The position numbers and the translations under genes are program-made. Positions 20,455-32,000 of a stretch of 64,000 bases of DNA are shown in pieces (the first letter of the stretch is position 1; each line of letters starts with the position of its first letter). The notes under the pieces were generated by a model, which worked only from the letters and a program-made list of their open reading frames with translations, did no database searches and was not told the origin of the DNA. The DNA comes from Astropecten irregularis (lineage: Eukaryota > Echinodermata > Asteroidea > Paxillosida > Astropectinidae). The stretch lies in NCBI GenBank assembly GCA_963971285.1, contig OZ020244.1:32612001-32676000 (forward strand), given 5' to 3'.

Positions 20455-20580
20455 TAAGAACAATTGACTGGAGCGGGATTGGAACCAGCGACCTCCTGAA
20501 TACCACACAGGTGCTCTTACCAAGTGAGCTATCCAGCCCTACGTTGGTGGTGACCCCAATAGTCAATTATCCTTGAATCA
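20455..20580 (-). mobile_element. tRNA-derived SINE fragment
   Basis: Minus strand reads ggggtcaccaccaacgta then GGGCTGGATAGCTCACTTGG and GGTTCCAATCCCGCTCCAGT. Same family as 11470 and 45055. Confidence 0.8.
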
Positions 20581-21305
20581 TCTCAACCAACCGACCCTTA
20601 ATTCATTACTGGTTTTTAGCGGACTATTTTGTAAGTTTCTCACACTACCTTTCAATATTAATTAGCGAAGAGATCAAACTTGCATTGAAAATTAGGACTG
20701 TGTGACATGGCTGCAATGTTCAGAAGATATTTACATCATAGATGCATTCTGTTGCAAAGCAGTTTGGTCTGTTGACATTCATAGGCCAATCTTTTTCATC
20801 TGCTTGTGTTGTGCAGTTGTGATCTATTTGCTGGGACTTCGCTGGTACCAATTCATTACTCTAGAGTGTACGGGCGGAGTATTATCAGTCGACAGGGATG
20901 ATTTTCTCAGTGTACCTTGTCTCCTTTGTTTAACTCACACATCATAATAGAAAACATTTCAATAGAAATCAGGTACAGTGTAACACCACTATAACACAGA
21001 AATTATAGTGGTCATTCGTTATAGTGAACAATGTTCAGCATGCCTATACATTGTACACAAAATTTGTGAGCCAAGGATAAAGTTCAGTCTAGACAAATGT
21101 CGAGTATAGTGGTGTTTGTTATAGCGGCGTTCCACTGTATGTAAATTGAGTTTAGAATCAAGACAGCCTTTAAGAAAAACAAGGAGCTAATTTTCATTAT
21201 CTTGGCTTTGATGCATTTGAGAATGTATCGAGAAACTTACTCCTTTTTTATACCCTCTTAAATTGTGCATGGGATAATTGGGGAACCCTTGTTTGTGGAT
21301 ATGTA

Positions 21306-21393
21306 ATGTTATGAATTGAGGCTTGCCCTGTTGATCTTGGCATACATTATTATGTATGCCAAGATCAACAGGGCAAACCTCAATTCATAACAT
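21306..21393. repeat. Near-perfect 42-bp inverted repeat with 4-nt loop
   Basis: Arms 21306-21347 and 21352-21393 pair over 42 bp with one mismatch (C against T). The loop is tatt and the arm core is tgttgatcttggcatacat. No copy was noticed elsewhere in the window, and no TIR-family ends were recognised. Confidence 0.92.
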
Positions 21394-23545
21394 GGTGAAT
21401 TTTATTAAGCATTTTTGAAATCTTCGGCTTGGGCTCTGGCTTTGGCTTCACATCATGTGCATTCTTATCAGTGTAGAGGGTTCTGGCTACGGCTTTTTCA
21501 GTTTTGAACAAGAAAAAGGTGCTTCAACTTCAAATATGACCGAGATAATGCCCGAGCAGGAGCCTAAGGTTTCAAAAAAGGGCTTTTAAATATTGTGTAT
21601 ACATACGTGTACATGTACTGAAATTAACAACAGTTCAATCATGAGTATATGACTTAACGTTTGTCTATCTGTTCTGGTTTTACTTGTGCTTTGTTGAAAC
21701 ATTTAATCCCCAGTGCTAAAAGACTGAAGAGCTTTTCACACTATCCAAAATCTCAGGGTTGGAACTGGATTGAACCTGAAGATTTTTCAACCCTTTTCAC
21801 ACTTGAAAAATGTCAACCCCGACCTGACCCGGGAATAGTCTACAGTTCTACTTTGTCCCACACCACATACAAACGTTTTTTGCAGATTTTATGCAACACA
21901 GCACATCAGATCTGTTTTGAGAACATTTCCACATGGGTCGTGACGGAGTAGATGGCCCTTGATTGGTCAAAACCTAGAGGTCAGTGCTGGGCCGGCTTGC
22001 ATAATTAGTCGTGAAATCTGCACGCATGTGATAGATGCTTGCTCGCTGTACGGCGAGTGCGTCTATCACATAGACTTAACCTGGGTAGGTACCAGGATTG
22101 ATCATCTCAACCCGGTTCCAAACTGGATTTTTCGCAGTTCACCAAAAACTTAGCGACTAGTGTGAACGTTGCATCTCTTCTCTGAACCAGGGCGGAACCG
22201 GGTTGGTTTCAACACGGATTGAAAAGAAGACAGTGTGAAAATGTCTTATAAAGATAAATCCCTCTAAGCTTATTGTGATGTCTGACTTAGCTCATAAGCT
22301 GATCGCGTTTAAGCCAGTTATATAATCTAAGCAGTGAATGCATCACAATCCCAACAGTAAAACTAATTATGTTCTTCTCCGCATTCATGTCGGCAAAGGC
22401 CAGGGGCTGATTTCACTAACGCATTGCGATCATCGCTAAAGCCCACATCCATCGCTAAACGGAAAATTACTACGCCAAGTAGCGAACGATTTCCATTTAG
22501 CGATGGATATGGGTTTTAGGGATGATCACAAAGTGTTGTTTACATTACATTCAGCAATAAATTTCAATGTGTATGAAACGTTGTGTACAACATAATTTTT
22601 TTCAAATTGTGGGTTTTTTTATGCCCAGTTTTGATGGCTCTCCATAGTTTCCACCATCTTGGTTGGCAAAATCTTGGGCTGTGGCGTTGCAAAGGAAAGG
22701 TCTATTGACATGAGTGGCGATTAATGCACAGTATTGTTGTAGATACATAAACTGACCATGCAGAAAATAACCCTGACCCTTCTTCCTCCATTCCAACTCA
22801 TAACAAATGTTTCCAAGAAGCCAACCAAAGAAAATACATTCTTGTTTCCTTTATACACACATGGGAATTTAATTTCCAGTATCCGAAATGAAATCTTTAC
22901 AGACTATTTACAATAAATAGCAAATGGGAAGACAACAAAAAATCTGAAACTCAGTGCTTCCACAGACCAAGAATACATTTACATGTATACATGTAATGTA
23001 ACAGCTCTGCTGCAAGCAATGTATTGCATTAGATTCAAACTTTAACATCAAAAGTTAATAGACTGAGAAACACTAGATATGTAATATGCAAATTAGGCTT
23101 GCACTATTACTAGATATGTACTCACATGTATTGCCGATGTCTCTGTACAAAGTGTCAGTCCATCTGGGTACATTTACAAACATTAGCCCATTCTATGATA
23201 TGTTACTTTGAAAGCAAATATTGCCAGTCCTTATTCACTGCTCACCCATAACTTCTTAAAATGTACAAGGATTAACATCAGAAATGGACAGACTTGTGTT
23301 TGCTGCCCTCTGTAGTTCAAAAATTAGAAAATACATGTGTACATGCAACAAATCTAATAAATACATGTATTTCATATTTCAATTTGGAGAAAAGAATAAA
23401 TATAAAATATTCAGCAGTTTTCACTTAGCAATTTCATGTTGTACGTTTGATAATAATAAGAATTTCTGAAGCAGATTTTAATAAATGGGCAAATGATTTC
23501 AGTAAAAATAGATGGTCTGCTTCTAACTCTTTAAAATTCCATTCC

Positions 23546-23990
23546 TTTGTCCCAAAAAACAACAACGCAACACTGTGTCGGCACCCATTATGTTAAAATC
23601 AAACTGTTTATCACTTCAAGATTCAGATATGTGATACAACCATGTCTTGGCTACCACCATGTAAAATATAAGCATATTGGGGCTGAAATTGGCGAAAATA
23701 TGACCAATTGAAAAGTACTCCTTAAAAACAAATTTGGAAGGATAACACGCATAGTGGTCAATACACACATAATGTGCATGAAAGAAAGATGAAAATCGGG
23801 TTTTGAGGTTAGGTAATTCAGTCTTAGATTTGTCACTCAATTTCAGTCCAATTTTGCTGAAATTCTACATGGTGACAGCCAAGACATAGCTGTATCACAT
23901 ATCTGAATCTTGATGTGATTAACAGTTTCATTTTCATAAAATAGTTCCGACGCGAAGTGTTGCGTTTGTTTTGGGACACCCTGTATAGTA
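23546..23990. repeat. Mariner-like MITE (GTCCCAAAACAAACGCAACACT ends)
   Basis: The left tgtcccaaaaaacaac + aacgcaacact is matched inverted at the right by agtgttgcgtttgttttggg + acaccctg. The gggtgtcccaaaa terminus is typical of Tc1/mariner-type ends. No transposase frame is visible in about 440 bp. Confidence 0.65.
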
Positions 23991-24279
23991 CACTATACCA
24001 ACCAAACAAATAGAGGAGAATTTGGCTTCCCAATTTTTCATTTGAGGTTTAGCTTTTAGCCAGTTCTTTGGTTAGCACCCAATCACTTGAAAATGCCATT
24101 TTTAATACAATAACTTAATACTACATGAAGCACAAAACTTTGCTCACAATGTACAATTTCTTTGTTTTTTTATCATACAATGCAAATGGAAGGCAAATTC
24201 ATTAAAAGGCTTTGCCTAGAAAATGGAGCTTACAGGTATTCAGGTTCAATTCCAACAATACAAGGAAATCTATATATAC

Positions 24280-24528
24280 TGGGGCCAATTTCATAGAGCT
24301 GCTTAATCACCAAAATGTCCTTAAGCACTCAAAACCTTGGTAAATGAAATCAGTATGCCAACCAAAAATCCCCGTGAATGTTATGCTCGGCAAACAATGG
24401 CCGAATACAAGTCAAACGTAGTAAAAATCACATGAAAATTTGCTTGGCAATCCTGTTTGATCAAGGAAGACTTTCCATGCTTAAGCAATTTTTTTAAGCT
24501 GAAGCAGCTCTATGAAATTGGTCCCTGG
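24280..24528. repeat. GGGGCCAATTTCATAGAGCT MITE
   Basis: About 249 bp. The left ctggggccaatttcatagag is inverted at the right (ctctatgaaattggtccctgg). The interior has cttaagcac repeats and atgttatgctcggcaaacaa. Other copies are at 33713, 49214, 50175 and 61852; a fragment is at 28620. Confidence 0.8.
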
Positions 24529-25605
24529 TCTCAAGTGACGGATACAAAGCCCTAGTCAGCTTGTTCAGGTTTGAATCTTGGTCCAAACTGGCGGCAGTAT
24601 ATCCACCCTGCTGTACATTTCTAATTAAGACTCCAAGACATTTGCATCCGTTATGGATATTTCGAATGGAAACTGCACATCTTAATTCTGTATTTGTTTG
24701 ATAAGGCACAAATATTTAAACAATATTAGTAATATCCCATGGACCCTCTTCATAATAATAAGTACCACCATTGTAAGTAAAAAAACAAAATCCTGACAGA
24801 AACCTGATTTACATGCACCACTATTTTCCTAAGGCATTCAACTAAAAATGCACAGGATGTACGATTGAAATATATTAAATCTGTCAATCTACGCCAGCAA
24901 TGTATAAGTTAGTAATTAAAAAACAACTTGTGTGATGTCATTTTGCCAAACCTTGGCAATTCATCTTCAAAATGCTTGATTTATTTTCTCATGAGAATGA
25001 GGCAATTTTTATAAAATTTAGGACAAAAAATGTAGGGGGAAAAAAACCTGAACGGATGTCATTTTATGACAATTAAAATGTGCTGACTGTTCTTGAATCC
25101 ACAATATGAATGAAAGCATTTTGAACTGATTCATCTAGATTGTAGATTGACAGATATTTTTGGAGATTCATTCCATCAAATTCAGTGTAAAGGTGGAAAA
25201 TTGTACTCACTATTTAGTGACGTTTCACTGATAAACTATTAGTTTCATCAGACTGGCGACTCATACCACTGCTCACTGTCCTTTTATTGACGTTGGAGAC
25301 TGCCGTAGAGGGCGTGGTAATGAGACCATCAAAGACGTTATGAAACTTGTAGGCCAACATTCGTAGACACCAACCACAACATTGACTGGGACAATGCAAA
25401 AATCATAGACAGGGAATCGGACAAAACCACCAGATGGCTAAAGGAATCCTTTTGGATCAGGAGGAGAGGTGACAATGTGCTGTGACGAGGGGGCCTACAA
25501 GTTACATAACTAGCTTTGGCTACGTCTATAGTCAGCGTGTTCCCATGCAATTGCAATGGACTCAGACCTAGACCTAGCTCTAGGCAACTGGTTTCAGCCT
25601 ACGTA

Positions 25606-25611
25606 TTTATT
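25606..25611 (-). other. SORT1: Candidate SORT1 polyadenylation signal
   Basis: Minus strand AATAAA, about 440 nt beyond the proposed stop codon at 26049-26051. It fits a short 3' UTR but was not verified. Confidence 0.4.
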
Positions 25612-26048
25612 TCTCGAGGAAGTCAGCACAAGTTTGATCATTCTTCATAAATATATCCGTAATGGCTACCATGGGGGAATCAAGTTGACACACAAGCTAA
25701 AAACTGACCAGCCCGGTGACCAGAAACTTGAAAACGTAGAATGTGGAAAAGTTGGCCATGTGGCTTAAGATGACTCACGGGTTTGAGAATAAAAGTCGCA
25801 AGAAAAAGATCTTCACCGCAGAATTGGTCAGACGGTGAAAGCCGTTGAATGAAGTGTATTAAGTATAAACAAATCTCCTGGGTTAACGCTGATGGTGGCA
25901 ACAGCCCATCATGTTAGCTTCGCTACAGTACTATATATACAGATTGTGACCGATTGACATCTGCACCGTCTCACGTTCTACTGGAAGACTCAAAAGATGA
26001 CAACTCCTGAAAGTTCATCCTCTCATATTAAGTGAAAGTTCAGCTCAT

Positions 26049-26063
26049 TCAATCCAGCATTTC
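26049..26063 (-). CDS. SORT1: SORT1 exon 21 (terminal, coding part EMLD-stop)
   Basis: Good acceptor (taccttgctgtctacag), then GAA ATG CTG GAT TGA in the phase required by exon 20. It yields DSSDEEMLD at the C-terminus, comparable to DDSDEDLLE of human sortilin. Only four residues, so support is splice site, phase and motif position. Confidence 0.65.
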   Translation of the reverse strand, partial: EMLD

Positions 26064-29000
26064 CTGTAGACAGCAAGGTAGATATACACAAAGTGGTTAT
26101 TATTGTTATTACAAATATCTATTTCCCATTATGAAACCAAGGATTCCTCAAAAGCTTGCAAGGCACTGTAGCTCGAAAGCCTGATGAAACATTTTTTTTA
26201 TGGAAAGATGATGAGAAGGAGATACAGTTTTAGAGGTGGGAGGAAAACCCCAGGGTAACATTCTGGGTAAAACCCCACAGCATCAGGTAGGGACTGAAAA
26301 CCCAATCTACTTATGGACCACTTAATTATTATTGTAACTGACATCTAATGGAACATTCAAAAGAATGGCCGTGTACAATCAATAGAATATACTCTCAACA
26401 CAGCCTGCACTAATGTCACAGAAATATGCTCAAAATATGGCTCAGGTTCCCTGAATTTTCACAAAATGTGTTTGTTTTGAAACTGAGTATTTTAATCAGT
26501 ACCGAAATCATTAGCGCACAGCCCTATTGGTTATTACAATTGCCCATGTGTCTCACTGCATGAACATCAGAGATTTAAAAATAAAACAAAAACAAAAACA
26601 AAAACGATTGTCTGTTTCTTGCATTGCTGTTAAAACACTGAATGTTACTTTGTTCAATAATATAATAACTTGAGTAAAAGTTTTTCTAAAGTTTTTCATT
26701 TTTTACAAAATGAATAGATGAATTAAAATTCAAAGCACAGATTTTTCTATGTTCATACCTCATCTGATGAGTCACGATATGTTGGATGCGATTCTAAATC
26801 GATCATCTTATCCAAATTGTCTCCCTCTGAAAGCTGAGAGTACCTGTAAGACGGCGAACTGAAAATCGTACAAAAACAAAATGAAAAACAAATCATTATA
26901 AGTTCTTATAAACTGTAAGGTGCAAGGGAAGAATTGCAATTCCCTGCTGATTTTGTTTTTCAGTTCTGAAAAAAAAAAACCTGAAGTTTAATGGCAATCA
27001 AACATTGTGGTGCATTTTAAAACATCTTAGATTTTTATTGAGTTTTGTAGGACCATTAACAACAAACTTCTTGGATATGATTGCAACCATTTAAGCTAGC
27101 CTTGGATGGGGGCCTCTCCATAGTAAATTATATCTGCACACTAGAAGTGCCAGTCATGGGTATGTGTATAGAAACTCTAACATGTTTCTGTACACAAAAA
27201 GTCAAACACTTTGAATCTCAGGCTGCAGTCGATCTGTGGTCATATACATGGGCTGATTATTAATTCAACCTTTTGTGTATTTTGCTTTGTTTGTATTTGC
27301 TTGTTTGTTTGTTTGTTTGTTTGTTTTGTCCAATCTTTGTCATCTGTTTGTATGTCTTTTTTTGGTATAGTTTTCTATGCTGTGTTGTATCTGACAATAG
27401 GCGTGACCTAATAAGCTTTGGCTTTTTGTAACCACGCCTCCATCTACGCCACTTTTTCTACTGTCATTGTAATGAATACTGGTAGATAGTATTAAAGGTA
27501 CAATGCATGATTGGTAAAGGTCTGCACTCATACTTTGTCTGATCAAACATGTACATGAAATAATAAACCTGTGAAAATGTGAGCTCAATCGGACATATGA
27601 GCCACATGAAAATAGCGAAAACCCGACTCGCTTTTTCTTATAAAACATGAGGAATAGTTTACTTTTATGTTTGTTCCAAAAACGTTCGGACGAACGATCT
27701 TTGGAAAAGACACTCAATCTTGATTTGCTTGAAAAACCCAGCATCTGATGAACCAATATTTCCCATGGTGACTGTTTGCACTGTTTACGAACTGTTGAGT
27801 CCATTTTCTGTCTCAAACTCAATAATTTGTTTTTGGAGGCCTTGCAAATCCTATATGCTCCCTTGACATGTTACTGTAGTGATGTGACTGGCACTGGCAG
27901 CCAAGGAGTTGATCATGCATGCCGGTACGACATCACTTTGCAGCATCCTTTTTTTTTTTTTTCAGGTCATAATTAGCTTCTAAGTATTAGGCCGATTAGC
28001 CTCTAAATTATGATGTTTTTATTCTTTACCTTTGTTTTGTGCAGGGAAGTCTGTTCTTTCTGTGCAATAAGAACAGGCTACCAGCAGCAAATGCAATGAC
28101 GAGTAGTAGAAGCATCACAATGGCCGCTGATCGTGTACCACTGGCCTGTGGTATTAAAAAGAAGCAAATCAACCAGCATGGTCTCGGGTCAAAGATAATG
28201 ATTCCATTAGAGGTTAGTGAAATATCTTTATAATTATGAGGATTGGTTTGTGGAAACACCATGTAAGAATAGCTTGTACTTTCGCACTTTTTATTTCGTC
28301 ACACTTCTCGTATTAGGTCTCAACGTTTCGACTAGCCTGCTCTAGTCATCATCAGGAGACAATGACTGATGACTAGAGCAGGCTAATTGAAACAACAAGA
28401 CCTTACAAGATGTGCGATGAAATAAGAAGTATGAAAGTACGATTGATTCTTACATGGTGTCTCCGCAAACCGACCCACATACCAATTGTCATCATGCAAA
28501 GCCTCAAATCTTTCTTGCTTTTATCTTTATGAACTCTTATTCATGAACTAGCGCCACCGAAAAAGACAAGTGACCAACAAAATTATTCAGCAAATAAGAA
28601 TTACTTTTAAAAGAACAAGTCAAAAGCAGTAAACATCACATGACCATTTGCTTGGTAATCCTGTTTGATCAAGAAAAAACTTTTCATGCTTAAGCAAATT
28701 GTTGTGCTTAAGCAGCTCTATGAAATTGGCCCATGGTCAGTCAACATCCACTTTTAAGTATCTAAAAAGTGCTTCATTGAAGGAAGTAAGAGAGATGCAT
28801 TAAAGGTAATATCATACTTTGGTTTTTATCAAATAAATACAGATTCATGGGCAAAAATATCAAGACAGATACAGTAACAGTCATCTGTGGGCAGTGAAAA
28901 TTTCAGTCCCATACAGTGCACACTTTTTGAGAAAACATTGAAAACCAACCACAGTATTTCTTAAGTCCTTTCTCTTTTATTTTTGATCTTTTAAAAGATC

Positions 29001-32000
29001 AAAAAGATTTCCGGTCGTTGTTTTACTAATTTCTGGATAAATACACCATTTCAGGCGGAAACATTTTAACAGTATTTTTCTACCATCACCATCTTCACAC
29101 CCTGTAAGTTTTTGGTAAATCTGTGAAAATTTCTGTTTCGGTATGCAACCAAAGTATGATACAACCTTTAAGGAGATTGAGTTTTTATTTTATCTATTGG
29201 TTACCATTGCAACAGAGAAGCTTGTGTCGTAATTCGCAGAGCATTTCTCTTGGAGTTTCTCAATTTTTCTTTCGGGTTCAAAGCCATCAATGCATACGTC
29301 CCCGGGAATCTTACGATATCTGTTGACATATAGAAACACAAACTGTTATCAAATCTTCAATCCTAGCAGGATCTTTCTCAGAGGCTAGCTACGTCTCTGC
29401 AGGCTTTTTAACCAAAGCAGGGCTCGAAATATCTACTAGACCGTACGCGTGGACCGAGTCTAGTGATTTCAGTGTCAGTCTAGTAAAGTGTGTCCTGCAC
29501 TAGTCCGGCTGTCTAGTGATTTTGTCTTCCTTGCTCAATTAAAATGGTTCCTAAATGGGAGACTTTGGAGAATCGGTCTTCGAGTCAACAGCGCACGCAC
29601 GCGCAAAACAACGCGCGCATGCTCACAATTGCGTGCGCCTGCACTGCTGACTTGAAGACCTATTCTCCAAAGTCTCCTATTGATGAAATTTGACAAAAAA
29701 ATTGCATACAATTATGGTTTTCCTATGTACATGAATGCCACGGGTCTAGTGAAAAAAGTTCAGGTCTAGTAAAATGCTTCAGTTACTAAGCCTGCTGTCC
29801 AGTGCCTTTTTTTCACGAAATTTGAGCCCTACTCTGAGTCAAAATGGCCAAGGATTGATCATGAAGGTTCAAAGTGATAATTAAGCCCTCTCTTGGTTGT
29901 GGACTAAGATGAGAGAGCGTGGGTCGTATTTCTGGAATTGGAACCTTTTTTGCTAAGTCTGGACTTACCCCCAGGAGCGGATCTGATCCTCCACGCCCTT
30001 GATGCAGATGTCCAGGTGTGAAATATCAAAGCCTGTGCTCACCTCACAGTCTTCACTGCTTTCACTCCGACTAAAACCAAAATCACTACAAACAAATCCA
30101 CAATAAATATAAACAGCAGTGGTTATATGTGAAAAGTCCACAGTCCAACATTGTGGCTAGCCTACCATAAAGCATGTTCACATACACCAAAAAGTGTGAC
30201 TATTTGGGTCGCAATTTGCAGCGTGACCAAAATAGTCACGCTTATTTGTGTGGACACAAATAATCGCGATTTGGAGTGCGATTCAAATTGCACTAATAGT
30301 GCGTCTTTTTGCAAATAGTCGCGATTATTTGCTGTGTGAACGGTGCACCAAAAAATACTGCTTTTTTTTTATATCCCATCATGCAAGGCGGGTGCGCGAA
30401 TTTAGCACAGGATGCATGTTAACTTCACGCTTCACTGTATACGCGCAGTTTGATATATCGTACCGGTGCAATTTGAGTCGTGCTCTTTTGCCCTGTGTGG
30501 ACACAACAAAAAGTATGACTATATTTGGGTTACCAGTGTTCTCCAACTTAGAAAATTAAAGAGTGGTGCTGAGCGCGTAGCGCGAAGCACTAACGGCGTG
30601 GGGTCCGGAAAATTTGGATTCTAGATGCTCTGTGATGCATTCTAAGGCAATTTCTGTCCACTTTACCCAAATTTTTGTGTGTGCAAAAGTTGTCAAGAGT
30701 TGTATAAGACTTCCATTTATTAAGCAAATTATTAAACAGAACATCAAATAAAAGATCAGTACTGACTATTTGTTCCAAAATTTCAATTTTCAGTTATTGA
30801 TCTAGGTAGCTAAAATGTGTTTAGACCAAGCGTTTTATTTTAGGTTTATTAATTAATAAGGTTTACCCTATTAACAATTTTAACAAATATAATTATCTAA
30901 TTCTATTCACGTCCAAAATTAGACAAGAGACTTGGTCCCACATTATTTTGAAAATCAGTTTAAAACCGAAGAAAATATGTATAATGGTCAAGCAAAAATA
31001 AATAAACCTCAAAATTCCAAAAACATTGGAATAAAACTTAAAAGTGGCCTCAGCTTAAAAAATTAATTGGGTAGACCAGTTTTTAATTTTCGATAGGCCT
31101 ACCATCATATTTTCTGGGCCTAGGTAGACATCATATTCTAAATTTCACAGAGAAATCAAGAGAAAATTACATTCATTCCAAACGAAACGTGATGACAGAT
31201 GACAAGTTATAAGTAAATTTCTAGCTAAGAGCGAAAATCATTCAATAACAGGTGAACATTAAAAGTTTCCGTGTACCAAGGTACGTAACGTTGGTAGCGT
31301 GACCGAGCGGACTGTTGACCGGTCGCACGAAGCATTAGCCCCACGGCCATTAGTGTCAACAGTTGCAATCGCAAACTCAACTTTTTGTAGGCATTTGTTC
31401 CTCATAATTTCCAAAAATGACTTCTTATTTCATGTGAATGTATGATAAATCATCGAAAATGTAGTTTGAATAAAGCAAGCTCATTCAAAATGCCGATTTG
31501 TCGGAAGAATTTCGTCGAAGTTTCGCCTAAACGTAACCAGATTTGTGACCACGTGCGCAGACCGTATGCAGCAAAAGTAGGTCTCTTGCAGTGCAGAACA
31601 TATGCAGCAAAAGTAGGTCTCTTGCAGTGCACGTGTTCATTGCAGGGCCGGTCGACTCGCTGTCTCCCCAGTACATCCGTTTAAATTTGACAGTTTGTGC
31701 GAAATCACTGGAAAGTTTCGAAGGTTAGAATCGAAAATAAAGTGATTCTCATTGTTTCCAGATTATTTCTGTAGTAATTATTTACTGTACAGTAAAAAAT
31801 GTAAACGTGGCGGCATGATTTTAAAGCGTGGCGGCGATTTTTAAGCGTGGCAGCTGCCGCAGAAAGCGTGGCGGTGCGTCACGTCTGTTCTACACGTTGG
31901 AGAACACTGGGTTACGATTTGGAGCACGACCCAAATAGTCACGCTTTTTGGTGTGTGAACGTGCCTTTTAAGCATAGAACTGAAACATACGCAAGCAGAC

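Larger units (their letters stand above)
20210..25600. other. TMA7-SORT1 convergent intergenic region
   Basis: Both flanking genes end here. It holds a SINE (about 20455-20575), a 21.4-kb GGCTC-repeat MITE, the 88-bp hairpin at 21306, GTGATAGACGC repeats (about 21953), a GGGGCCAATTTCAT MITE (24280), a CAGGGTGTCCCAAAA-type MITE (23546-23990) and AT-rich sequence. No protein-coding gene was recognised. Frames such as 22602-22796 minus have no visible family. Confidence 0.65.

Noticed and set aside
23221-23265. Alternative SORT1 last exon encoding DWQYLLSK
   Set aside because: The LL is attractive, but the preceding acceptor (gcagtgaataag) lacks a pyrimidine tract and the 26063 acceptor is much stronger.
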